From: Saprospiraceae bacterium
GTDB taxonomy: Bacteria; Bacteroidota; Bacteroidia; Chitinophagales; Saprospiraceae
Assembly (NCBI GenBank): GCA_016719855.1
Contig: JADJYH010000066.1
Span: 1 to 42,664, forward strand
Direction of reading: 5' to 3'
DNA: 42,664 bases
Numbering within the stretch: the stretch's first letter is position 1; every line of letters starts with the position of its first letter. Below are positions 1 to 9,992 of the stretch, in pieces. The notes beneath the pieces were generated by a model. It was not told the origin of the DNA. It was given only the letters and a program-made list of their open reading frames with translations, and made no database searches. A program made the position numbers and the translations under genes.

Positions 1-1019
1 ATCGCCCACGCCGTGCGCATGGTGGGTGATGTAGGGAGGCTGCGCCCACACGTCAAGACCCACAAATCTGCCGATGCAACGCATCTTATGCTGGCAGCGG
101 GAATCACCAAGTTCAAATGCGCCACCATCGCCGAGGCGGAGATGCTCGGCGAATGCGGTGCGCCGGATGTGTTGTTGGCCTACCAACCTGTCGGGCCGAA
201 AGTGCGGCGGTTTGTTGCCTTGGTGAAAGCATATCCTGAAACGGTTTATTCCTGTTTGGTGGATGATTTATCTGCTGCGCAATATATGGCTGCGGTTTTT
301 GCGGAAAATGGGTTGGTTGTTCCGGTATTTATGGATTTAAATATCGGGCCAAAACCGCACGGGCATTGCACCAGAAAGCGATTGAATTATATTTGGCTTG
401 TTCCAAATTAAAAGGCATCCAACCGATTGGTTTGCAGGCGTATGATGGCCATATTCGGGATATGGATTTTGAAAAAAGGGAAGCATCTTGCAATGAGGCA
501 TTTAAAGCGGTTGAATATGTGTCGGCGCAAATAATTAATGATTGGTTGAAAGCCCCAATCATCATCGCAGGTGGTTCACCAACGTTTCCAATTCACCGCA
601 AAAGACGGGTTGAATGCGGTCCCGGTACCTTTGTTTACTGGGACAAAGGATACACCGACCTTTGCCCGGAGCAACCGTTTAAGCCAGCGGCCGTACTGGT
701 CACGAGGGTGATTTCCCTGCCCGATGCGACGAAAGTTTGCCTTGATTTGGGGCATAAATCCGTGGCTGCCGAAAATGAAATTAGCAAGCGGGTATATTTT
801 CCGAATTACCCAAATTTAATCCCAATCGGTCAAAGCGAAGAGCATTTGGTATTGGAAGCTGGCGCAAATCATGGCTTTAAAGTTGGCGATGTTTTAATTG
901 GTATTCCATATCATATTTGCCCAACTATTGCACTTTATGAGCGGGCAATTGTCGTTGAAAATGGCATTGCAAATGCAGAATGGAAAACAACAGCTCGTGA
1001 CCGCAAAATAACCCAATAA
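1..1019 (+). CDS. D-threonine aldolase / D-serine dehydratase-like PLP enzyme (5' partial, frameshifted)
   Basis: Fold-type III PLP enzyme of the alanine racemase N-terminal family, acting on D-threonine or D-serine type substrates. The reading frame is open at base 1, so the first few dozen residues are missing. The segment RPHVKTHKS holds the lysine expected to bind PLP. The C-terminal PYHICPT has the His-x-Cys pair that binds zinc in D-serine dehydratases. The frame breaks twice within 25 bases. Frame 1 gives DLNIG, a short frame-2 stretch gives NRTGIAP, and frame 3 runs from about 372 to the stop. Dropping one C at 349-350 restores the family motif DLNIGQNRTGIA, and an extra C at 371-372 explains the second shift. 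Base composition is visibly more AT-rich after about base 236. Substrate cannot be told from sequence. It lies 17 bases before the dipeptidase gene on the same strand. Confidence 0.8.
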
Positions 1020-1036
1020 CTCAATCACTCAATATC

Positions 1037-2112
1037 ATGTTTCTAATTGACGCCCACCTCGACCTCGCCATGAACGCTATGGAATGGAATCGAAACCTTC
1101 GGTCGCCCCTCGCCGACATCAACCAACGAGAAGCGGGCATGAACGACAAGCCCGACCGGGGCAATGCGACCGTCTGTTTTGAAGAACTCCGAAGAGGCAA
1201 TATCGGGTTGGTTGTGGCCACGCAGATTGCGAGGTACGTTGCTCCCGACAATCCGCTGCCCGGTTGGCATTCGCCGGCGCAAGCCTGGGCGCACACGCAG
1301 GGGCAATTGGCTTGGTACAGGGCGATGGAGGAGGCAGGAGAGTTGACACAAATTGCTGATTTACAGTCGCTTGGCGCACACCTTCGCTCGATGGAACGAC
1401 CCCGCCATTGCGCCAGCAAACAAGCCCATCGGATATATCCTGAGCCTCGAAGGTGCTGATTCGATGGTGACGCCCGACTACGTGGAACGGGCTTGGCAGA
1501 ACGGCCTTCGTGCCATCGGCCCCGGGCACTACGGCCCGGGCCGCTACGCCAACGGCACAAACTCGACGGGGAATATGGGGCAGCTTGGGCTTGATTTGCT
1601 AAAGGAAATGGCCGAGTTCAACCTCATCCTCGATGCGACGCACCTTTGCGACGATGCATTCTGGCAGGCGATGGAGCACTACGACGGCCCCATCTGGGCG
1701 AGCCACAACAACTGCCGAGCCTTGGTTGACCACAACCGCCAGTTTTCCGATGAAATGCTGCGTGGAACTGATTGGGCGAGGGGCGGTCATCGGGGCGGTG
1801 ATGGACGCCTGGATGGTGGTGCCGGGCTGGGTGAAACGGGTTTCCACACCGCAGTCAGCGGGCTGCAACCTCGAAAAACTGGCCGAGCATATTGACCATA
1901 TTTGCCAAATTGCTGGGAATGCTAACCACGTGGGCATCGGCTCCGATTTGGACGGCGCATTTGGCACCGAGCAGTGCCCCAGCGATGTGGAGACGATTGC
2001 GGATTTGCAGAAAATCCCTGCCATCTTGCGGCGGCGGGGCTATTTTGAAGCGGACGTGGAAGGCATCATGCACGGGAATTGGTTGCGGTTTTTGCGAAGC
2101 GCCTGGAAATAG
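1037..2112 (+). CDS. Membrane dipeptidase, peptidase family M19 (two frameshifts)
   Basis: Zinc dipeptidase related to renal dipeptidase, about 358 residues once the frame is mended. The N-terminus has DAHLDLAMN (the H-x-D metal pair), then SLEGAD (bridging glutamate), ASHNNCRAL (metal histidine) and GIGSDLDGAF (catalytic aspartate), in the order usual for M19. The first frame runs to about 1390; an extra base at 1391 moves it so that WNDPAIAPANKPIGYIL follows. A second extra base, a G at 1764-1765, moves it again to ELIGRGAVIGAVMDAW. No signal peptide is seen, so it is probably cytoplasmic. M19 enzymes hydrolyse L,D- and D-containing dipeptides, which would fit the preceding D-amino-acid enzyme if the two are co-transcribed; that link is inference. 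It ends one base before the end of the convergent amylomaltase gene. Confidence 0.85.
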
Positions 2113-2113
2113 G

Positions 2114-4800
2114 TCATGGTGTTTTGCTACCTTCCAGCCTCTTCCACCATCCCCTGATCCTACCATTCAACCCCTCCTCCTTCAGCAACTGCTCCAGCGT
2201 CAAGTGGAACCGGAACCGCCAGTAATGCGGCGAGATGGACGGGTCGTTGATTTGTTCGTCCTTGGCCGCGGGGCGGCGCAGCTTGGCGTCCATGCCCACT
2301 AGGTCCTGCACCGGGAAGATGGCCCACATGCTTGGCGAGGCGAGATGCTGCTGGTTGACGGCCTCCACCACGCCAGGCGTACACTCGTTAGGTGCGACGC
2401 CGCCAATGCGGAGTGTTTCGTTTAGGAATTGTTGCGCCATTTCATGGTCGTGTTCCCACCAGCCACGGATGGTCGGCATGTCGTGGCAGGAAGGGCTGCA
2501 AACCGAGGTGTACGGGTACTTTTCTGGCTGCCCGAACTTCACCGAGCCTTTGGGCATCCGCTGGATTTCGAGGGAGAGAATGTTCAGGTCCTTCATCACC
2601 CCGGCCACCGAGTGCGGAATCATGCCAAGGTCTTCGCCGCAGATGAGCATGTTGGTGGCTTGCAGCAGGGCAGGCAGTTTCCAAAGGGCTTGTTGCTTCC
2701 AAAACTCGTCGTGGCGGACATAGAAATAATCGTTGTAGAGGAGCTTGAAAATGGCCTTTTCCTCCCGGCTCAAATACCGGAACGAACGGGTCGTTTCCAG
2801 TGTGATGCGGGGGTTGAAGCCGTTTGGCTCCTCGATGAGCAGTACGTTGCTCACGAGGCGCATCAGGCCGATTTCAACGTCTTTTTTCTCCGAGAGATAT
2901 TCGTCGTGCTGGAACAACTCCTTGATTTTCAACTGGTTGTCCACCATTTCGCTCAGCCTGAAAACACCGCCATCCGTTTCTTCCAGAAAGTGTTTTCGGA
3001 CAAAATCGGTGTCCTCGCCAAAGATTTCCTCCAAAAAATGTTCCCGGATGAAAGGCTTCGTGTAACGGTTCAAGTCGCCGTGCAGGCCCATCGCTGCCAG
3101 CTCTTGGCGGGAGTAGGGTAGGCGGGGGTTGAACAGGCCAAGGGTGCCCTCCACTTGGTTGGTTGGAATCTGCCAAATGCGGAAAAAGCCGAGGATATGG
3201 TCAATGCGCAGGGCATCGAAATACTCGGCGAGCTTGGTCATGCGCTGCTGCCACCAAGCGAAGCCGTCCTTGGCCATCACCTCCCAATTGTAGGTCGGGA
3301 AGCCCCAGTTTTGGCCCGCTTCCGAGTAGGCATCAGGTGGGGCACCCGCTTGGCCGTCCATGTTGTAGAGGTGCGGTGCCACCCAAGCGTCGCAGCTTTC
3401 CCGGTAGATGCCGATGGGCAGGTCACCTTTCAGCACGACGCCGTTTTTGCGGGCGTAGTTGGTAGCGCCGAGCAACTGCTTGTGGGCGTGGTACTGAATA
3501 AAATAGTGCAGTGCCACTTCGTCAAATGCCTTGTATTTGGGGTCACAGAGGTCGGCGATGACCTGTTCGGAGTAGGTCGAGTATTTCTCCCAGTGGTGGA
3601 AATTTGTAGTGCCGTTCAAGTCCCGCAAATGGCAGAAAGCAGCGTAGGGTTTTAGCCAATCGGCGTTGGCTTCGATAAACGCTTGGGCTGCTTTGTCGTT
3701 GAAAAAGGCGTTCTTTTCCTGTTGGTACAACAGTTCGAAAAATGCGAACTTCGTGTTCAAAACTGCCTCGAAATCAACCGTTTCCAATTTGTTCAACTTC
3801 GCAATTGCCTTTTTGAGGCGGGTCTCGTCTGCTTTGTTTTTAGCTTCGCAATGGACTGGATGTTGACGTACAGCGGGTGAAGCGCATAGACCGAAATGGC
3901 GGCGTAGGGGTAGCTGTCCGTCCAAGTCTTCGTGGCGATGGTATCATTGACGGGGAGGGTCTGCACGAGCTTCATGCCCGTTTTCGTTGCCCAATCCACC
4001 AGCAAGTTCAGGTCGGTGTATTCGCCGATGCCGCAGCCGTTTTCGCTCCGCAACGAGAAGACCGGAATGGCCATGCCCGCCCCTTTCCACAGGCCGGAAG
4101 CGTACTGGTAGCTCTCGTCCGTTCGAACGACGGCATTTCCTTTTGCCGAGGGAAAAGTAAACTGGAGGCGGCGGTTCAAACCTTTTTCCCATTCCACAAC
4201 TTGCTGATTTTCAGGGTTGTAGATGGCGAACTTGTACTCAATGTCCACCGATTGTCCGTTCCAATCTAGTTCAACTTGCCAATTGGGATAATGCCCTTCG
4301 GACAACACCACCGGCTTTTTCCAGTTGCCTAGGGCATCGTTGTTTCCGCAAACACAAAACTTGAGGTGCTGTGGGATGGCGGCTGCGTATAGCTGAAAGA
4401 TGATTTTGTTACCCGTTGACTCACCCCTCTTTTGGCGGGGCTTGGGGGGTATGCTTTCTGCACCTTTTCTCCGAAATATCACATCCTTGAACGCTGCGGA
4501 AAAAAAACTGCGGGCCACCTCAAATTGGGGACGCCAATAGTTTTGGTAAGAAACATGTGTTCCATCTTTCGGGATGAAAAGCTGGCGGTATTCACCGTGC
4601 TCGCCCACCATGCCCTTTGGCGTTTGGAGAAAATACTTGTACGCAATTACGTCGGTTTCAGCTACTTGAATGGTTTCGTGCCAATTGGTGGCATCGTAGC
4701 TTTGGCAAATCACGGTTTCCTCCGTTCCATTTTTTTTGAACCGGATGGCGATTTGTTCGCCGGGCAGCGTGCCGTAGTTGATATGGAAATTGGCTATCAT
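2114..4800 (-). CDS. malQ: 4-alpha-glucanotransferase, DPE2-like GH77 with tandem CBM20 (one frameshift)
   Basis: Amylomaltase that transfers glucan chains between alpha-1,4-glucans; about 895 residues. Residues 1-95 and roughly 130-225 look like two starch-binding CBM20 modules (GNNDALGNWKKPVVL in the second). GH77 follows from about residue 245 (SLRSENGCGIGEYTDL). Catalytic residues are in place: nucleophile Asp in ALRIDHILGFFR near 534, acid/base Glu in ICGEDLG near 723, and the third Asp in SCHDMPTIRGWW near 774. About 190 residues separate nucleophile and acid/base, far more than in E. coli MalQ, matching the insert of plant-type DPE2 enzymes. The frame breaks at a T5 tract (A5 on the coding strand) at 3837-3841, where one A seems missing; restoring it joins SIAKLK to NKADETRLKK. 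No signal peptide, so cytoplasmic glycogen or maltose metabolism is likely. No other glucan genes are adjacent. Confidence 0.88.
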
Positions 4801-4925
4801 TGTCAGTATTGGATATTAGGTTTATGGTTTAAAATGTCCGCAAAACTATTGAAACTGGAAGAGATAAATGGGAGGTATTTCATGGGTGTCTGGGTCTTCG
4901 GTGAATATCATATTTTCCTTCGACA

Positions 4926-5151
4926 CCATACACATTTTTTTGTTGGAAGCAATCAAGAAAAAACAGGTGCAGCGCACCGGAAAATTTGTAGCCAATAAGT
5001 AGTACAAGTGCTTGGGAGGTGCAGCGCACCGAAATCTTTCGGTGCGCTGCACCTCCAGCTTTTCTGGTTCATTGTGCTACTACTACAAATATTCTTGGAG
5101 CGCTGCCCCCTGTCAAAGACCACTTTTTCCCAAAAAAGAAAATGTGTATGG
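4926..5151. repeat. Large imperfect palindrome, MITE-like or REP-like
   Basis: The outermost 13 bases, ccatacacatttt at 4926-4938, are exactly repeated in inverted orientation at 5139-5151. At the centre sits a perfect 20-base inverted repeat (5015-5034 against 5037-5056) with a 2-base loop. Between them the two arms still resemble each other when one is reverse complemented: a GGTGCAGCGCACC-like block (4966-4978 against a degraded copy near 5098-5111) and a shared atttgtag stretch. The whole element therefore looks like one long decayed hairpin of about 226 bases. No transposase is present. Confidence 0.7.
5015..5056. repeat. Perfect 20-bp inverted repeat with 2-base loop
   Basis: Left arm 5015-5034 and right arm 5037-5056 are exact reverse complements. 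The core GGTGCAGCGCACC appears three times in this area: 4966-4978, 5018-5030 and inverted at 5041-5053. The core is itself nearly self-complementary (GGTGC/GCACC). No T-run of terminator type follows directly. Confidence 0.85.
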
Positions 5152-5266
5152 CTTCAAAAAATGAGCTTTCAAATAAGTTATCTCCCAAAATCCATTTTTC
5201 GTCTATTCGCAAATAAAAAGTCCGGCCTTTTGGTCAAATTCGCCCCGTTCAATTTTTATAAAAACG

Positions 5267-8200
5267 ATGGTAATCATGTTCAACTTTAGGCAACTGCTAA
5301 ATTCGAGCAACTCGCTGGTTTTCAGCACTTTGTTTGCACTTTTTCTTTTTTCCTCTTGTCAAAAAAGAAACACCCCGTGTCCTCGTCTTCTCCAAGACCG
5401 CTGGCTTTCGCCACGAGAGCATCGAAGTGGGCAAACTGGCCATGCTCGAAATGGGCAAGAAGTACCAGTTCGTGGTGGACACCACGGAGAACGACTCCGC
5501 TTTTTACGAAGACAACCTCAAAAAATACCACGCCGTCGTGTTCCTCAACACCACGGGCGACGTGCTGAACCCGGAGCAGCAGAACAATTTCGAGCGGTTC
5601 ATCCAGGCAGGCGGCGGCTGGGTCGGCATCCACTCGGCAACCGACACGGAGTACGGCTGGCCTTGGTACGGCAAGATGGCGGGCGCTTATTTCAAAGACC
5701 ACCCCGGCAATCCCAATGTGCAGGAGGGCGAGTTTTACGTCGTGGACAAAAACCACGAGGCTTGCAAGCACCTGCCCGACCGCTTCAAGCGCACGGACGA
5801 GTTCTACAATTTCAAGCAGATGAACAAGGACGTGAAGCCGCTCGTGGCCATTGACGAAAAGACCTACAAAGAGGGCAATATGGGCGACGACCACCCCATG
5901 TCTTGGTACCATGAATATGACGGCGGGCGGGCGTTTTACACGGCGATGGGCCATACCGACGAGTCGTTTTCGGAGGAGCTTTTCCTCGAACACCTCTGGG
6001 GCGGCCTGAAGTGGGCACTCGACGATGGCAAGCCTAAAGCCTTGAATTACAGCGCAGTACGCACGGCGAAGATGCCAGAAGAGAACCGTTTCAACAAGGT
6101 CGTGCTGGAGGAAGGGCTGAACGAACCCATCGAACTGGCCTTGCTGCCAAGTGGCAACGTGCTTTACATCGAGCGGCACGGCGCTATCAAGATTTATGAC
6201 CAAAACGAGAAGGCGACGATGGTGGTGGACAGCATCGCCATTAGCCACGAGTACACCGATGCCGATGGCAAAAAATCGGAGGCAGAGGACGGGCTGCTCG
6301 GCGTACAACTCGACCCCAATTTTGAGAAAAACAATTTCATCTACTTCTACTACTCGCCCGCTGGCGACACGGCAGAAAACGTGCTTGCCCGCTATGTGCT
6401 GAAGGACGAAAAACTTGACCGTTCCTCTAAAAAAATCATGTTGCGAATCCCCGTGCAGCGGGAACAGTGTTGCCACACGGGCGGCTCTATCGCTTTCGAT
6501 GCCTCTGGCAACCTGTTCGTGAGCACGGGCGACAACACCAGCCCCCGTGATTTCAACTACGGCCCGAACGATGAGCGGCCCGGCAGAGGCCCCTGGGATG
6601 CCCAGAAATCGAGCGGAAACACGAACGACCTGCGGGGCAAAATCCTGCGCATCCAGGTGCAGCCGGATGGCTCGTACACCATACCCGAAGGTAACCTTTT
6701 CCCGAAGGGAACGGAGAAAACCCGCCCCGAAATCTATGCCATGGGAACCCGCAACCCTTACCGCATTTCGGTGGACAAAAAAACGGGCTACCTCTACTGG
6801 GGCGAGGTCGGGCCGGATGCCAACAACGACTCAATCCCCTATGGTTCAAGGGGTTATGACGAAGTGAACCAAGCAAAAAAGGCCGGCTACTTTGGCTGGC
6901 CGTACTTCGTGGGCAAGAATTACCCGTATGTCGAGTACGATTTTGCGGCGAAAAAAAGCGGTGAAAAATACGACCCTGCCAAACCCCGCAACAACTCGCC
7001 GAACAACACGGGCTTGACCGAATTACCACCTGTCAGCCCACCGTTCATCTGGTACCCGTATGCCGAATCGGAGGAGTTTCCTCTGGTCGGCAGTGGCGGT
7101 CGGAACGCGATGGCTGGCCCCGTTTTTTACAACGAAGATTTCAAAATGCGAAGCGCCCGTTCCCCGATTATTACAACGGAAAACTGCTGATTTATGAATG
7201 GATGCGGGGCTGGATTATGGTCGTGACGATGGATAAGGACGGCAACTACCAAAGCATGGAGCCGTTCATGGGCAGCTACAAATTCAGCAACCCGATTGAC
7301 ATGGAGTTCAGCAAGGACGGGGATTTGTACGTGCTGGAGTACGGCACTGGCTGGTTCACCGGCAACCCCGATGCCCGCCTCGTGCGCATCGAGTACACGG
7401 CCGGCAACCGCAATCCGCAGGTGAAAGTGGCCGCCGACAAGACGCAGGGCGCTGTGCCGTTTGCCGCAAAATTTACCTCGAAAGGCACGATTGATTACGA
7501 CAAGGACGACCTGAAATACAAGTGGAATGTCATCTCACCGGAGGGCAAATCGCTCCAAACTTTCAACACGCCCGACATGGATTTTACTTTTGATAAACCG
7601 GGCGTCTACAAGGTCGAACTGACCGTGAGCGACGGCAAGGGCGGCGAGTCCGTTTCAACCACGGAAATACAGGCGGGCAACGAGCCACCGCAGCTTGAAT
7701 TTGCCATCACGAAAGGCAATTCCGGCTTTTTCTTCCCTGGTCAATCCTTTGATTATCAAGTAACTGTGAATGACAAAGAGGACGGCAGCACCGAATCGAG
7801 CGGCATTTCGCCGGAAGCTGTGAGCGTCACGATTGACTACCTGCCGGAGGGCTTCGACAAGGCGCTGATAGCGCAGGGGCACAAGTTTGCCGACAACCTC
7901 GCTACCTCTTTGGGAAAAACTTTGATGGAAAAAAGCGACTGCAAGTCCTGCCACACCCTCGACAAAAAGTCCATCGGGCCGACCTACACGGACATCTCGA
8001 AGAAGTACGCAACCGACCCCAAGGCTCCCGCCTATTTGACCAAGAAAATTAAAGAAGGCGGCGGCGGCGTCTGGGGGGAAGTGATGATGGCAGCGCATCC
8101 CAGCCTGCCCGACAAAGACGTGGCGGAGATGGTGAAATACATCCTCAGTTTGACGCAAAAACCCGCCAATTCGTTGCCACTGAAAGGCAGCTACACCACT

Positions 8201-8758
8201 GCCATTCCGAAGGGGCAAAGCGATCAGGGTGTGTTCATCCTGCGTGCGGCGTACACCGACATGGGGGCAAACGGCATTCCTGGCATTCGTTCGGAAAAGG
8301 TGATGGTGCTGCGCAATGCCAGCCTATCAGCCGCCGCAGCCGACGAAAACGCCGACATGATGATCATGAAAATACCCGGTCAGGAAGTGAAGATTGCCAT
8401 TGCACAAAAAGATGGCGCTTGGCTTTCCTTCGAGCAGGTGGACTTGTCGGGCATGGCGGCAGTCACGTTCATTGCCAATGCCCCCGGCAACTACGGCATG
8501 ACGGGCGGCACCGTGGAAGTGCGTCTCGGCTCACCGACGGGGGAATTGATTGGCACATCGTCGCCGATCACGCCCGCTGAAATGAAAATGGACGCACCAC
8601 CCTCCGAGATGAAGCCATCCATTGCCGTGGCACCGCTCAAGCCGACGCCGGGCAAGCAGGATGTTTATTTCGTCTGCAAAGGAACTGGTGGTGGGCAAGC
8701 GGGGCTTTTTGTGCTGATTCAGGTGATGTTTCAGGGGGGCGGGAAGGCGACGATGTGA
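5267..8758 (+). CDS. ThuA / glucose-sorbosone dehydrogenase / PKD / cytochrome c fusion lipoprotein (two frameshifts)
   Basis: Exported multidomain protein of about 1163 residues. It starts with a lipoprotein signal ending FLFSSC near residue 32. Residues 35-260 form a ThuA-like domain (RVLVFSKTAGFRHESIE, GGGWVGIHSATDTEYGWPWY). About 265-700 is a soluble sugar dehydrogenase beta-propeller (ELALLPSGNVLYIERHGAIK, EDGLLGVQLDP, MGTRNPYRISVD, GYFGWPYF). A PKD domain (YKWNVISPEG, PGVYKVELTVSDGKGG) follows, then a cytochrome c module with haem motif CKSCH at codons near 7941-7955, then a C-terminal beta-sandwich resembling CBM6. An extra A in the A6 tract 5361-5366 separates signal peptide from body, and a missing T at 7160-7161 separates SAR from PDYYNGKLLIYEWMRGW. 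The combination suggests periplasmic sugar oxidation with electrons passed to the linked haem. Substrate is unknown. Confidence 0.85.
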
Positions 8759-8760
8759 GG

Positions 8761-9900
8761 TCATTCTCTCCCTGAAATAAATGGCAGATAATTGGTGGAA
8801 TTGATGGCTTCAAAACTTGCTTCCGGGTATGTTTCCAACCAAATGGAAGGAGGGTTCACCTTGCCTTTCGACCATTTAAACTCAAAGCCGAAAAGCCGGC
8901 CATCCCGTTCTTCCACGAAGTCCACTTCTTTTTGGTCGTAGGTGCGCCAGAAATAGTTGTTTGAAAAGATTTTAGTGTATTGCTGCTTTTTGAGTCGCTC
9001 GGTGATGAGGTAGTTTTCCCACAAAGCCCCGGCGTCGTTGCGGAGGTTCAGTTCGTTGAAATTGTTGATGATGGCATTGCGAATCCCGTTGTCCCAAAAA
9101 TAGTATTTTGAGCCTTTGGAGATTTCTTTTCGCAGGTTTCTTGAAAATCCGCCCAACCGCTTCAAGACGAAGACCTTCTCCAACAGGTCGAGGTATTTTT
9201 CCACGGTACGGGTGTTCATTCCGATGGTTTTGCCGATTTCATGCACAGAAACCGTGCTGCCAATTTGGAAAGCCAGGAGGCTTAGGATTTCGATGATTTT
9301 CTTCGATTTTCTGATTTCTTCGTACATCAGCAAATCTTTGTACAGATAGCCGTTGACGATGTGGTTCAGCAATTCCCGCTTGTCGGAAAGCCCAACCGAA
9401 GTAATTATTTCCGGGTAAGCACCATAAATCAGGCGTTGCGGCATCAATTCCTCTGTTTGGAATGGCGCCTCTGTTGAAGAAAGTTCAAGTTGCGAAATTG
9501 GATAGAGTTCAAACTCCCATTTCCGGCCAACGAGCGGCTCTCCGGTTTGGTTTGAAATATCGAAAGCAGAAGACCCAGTTGCCAAAATCCGTAGGTTTGG
9601 AATGTGGTCAACTATCAATTTGAGGTTCAGCCCGATATTTGGCACATGCTGGGCTTCGTCCACCACGAGCAGTTGATGGCTGCCGATATTTTGTCGAAGC
9701 GTTTCGATGCTTTGGCTACCGAGCCAAGTTTGCGTGCCTCGGTCTTCACCGGAGACAAACAGATACGGGGTGGTTTCCTTGGAAAGTATGTCCCGAAGCA
9801 AGGTGGTTTTACCTACCTGCCGGGGGCCAAGCAATACAACAACTTTCCCTGAAACCATCCGGGCTTCTATTTGTGACTGAATAAATCTTTGAATTTTCAT
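8761..9900 (-). CDS. ATPase of the AAA_14 / DUF4143 family
   Basis: Intact 379-residue protein. Walker A is GPRQVGKTT (about residues 25-33), Walker B is LLVVDEAQ (about 77-84), and ATGSSAF is the sensor-like segment. The second half is the DUF4143 region with a winged-helix-like part (VSVHEIGKTIGMNTRTVEKY) and a C-terminal PD-(D/E)XK-like core: Asp in EVDFVEERDG and E-x-K in GFEFKWSKG. These proteins are common in bacteria and archaea, often in variable numbers; the biochemical role is not settled. It ends two bases past the stop of the convergent lipoprotein gene and diverges from the esterase gene, with a perfect inverted repeat just upstream of its start. Confidence 0.9.
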   Translation of the reverse strand: MKIQRFIQSQIEARMVSGKVVVLLGPRQVGKTTLLRDILSKETTPYLFVSGEDRGTQTWLGSQSIETLRQNIGSHQLLVVDEAQHVPNIGLNLKLIVDHIPNLRILATGSSAFDISNQTGEPLVGRKWEFELYPISQLELSSTEAPFQTEELMPQRLIYGAYPEIITSVGLSDKRELLNHIVNGYLYKDLLMYEEIRKSKKIIEILSLLAFQIGSTVSVHEIGKTIGMNTRTVEKYLDLLEKVFVLKRLGGFSRNLRKEISKGSKYYFWDNGIRNAIINNFNELNLRNDAGALWENYLITERLKKQQYTKIFSNNYFWRTYDQKEVDFVEERDGRLFGFEFKWSKGKVNPPSIWLETYPEASFEAINSTNYLPFISGRE

Positions 9901-9902
9901 AC

Positions 9903-9940
9903 CTTAATACATAAAATTTGGTGTGAAAATATGTATTAAG
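9903..9940. promoter_or_regulatory. 11-bp perfect inverted repeat, possible operator
   Basis: cttaatacata at 9903-9913 is exactly mirrored by tatgtattaag at 9930-9940, with a 16-base spacer. It begins 2 bases upstream of the DUF4143 ATPase start codon (minus strand) and lies 53 bases before the esterase start (plus strand). The symmetry and placement fit a dimeric repressor site or a hairpin in the ATPase leader; which one is inference. Confidence 0.55.
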
Positions 9941-9992
9941 ATGCAGTTTTCAGTATAATTTTCGCCTAAACAATTTTCATCAATTTTTCAAA

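Larger units (their letters stand above)
4801..5266. other. Gene-free divergent region
   Basis: 466 bases between the divergent amylomaltase and ThuA/dehydrogenase lipoprotein genes. No convincing coding frame is seen on either strand. The middle is taken up by an imperfect palindrome (4926-5151) listed separately. I could not place a full TTTG-N19-TAnnTTTG promoter in either direction, although both genes must be transcribed outward from here. Confidence 0.6.

Noticed and set aside
5322..6476. Long open frame of 384 codons on the minus strand
   Set aside because: It lies opposite the ThuA/dehydrogenase gene, whose own frame carries clear domain motifs. The antisense product has no recognisable feature and long antisense frames are expected in GC-rich codon patterns.
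8761..9900. Toxin-antitoxin or transposon gene
   Set aside because: The ATPase stands alone with no small partner gene, terminal repeats or integrase; the DUF4143 match is sufficient.
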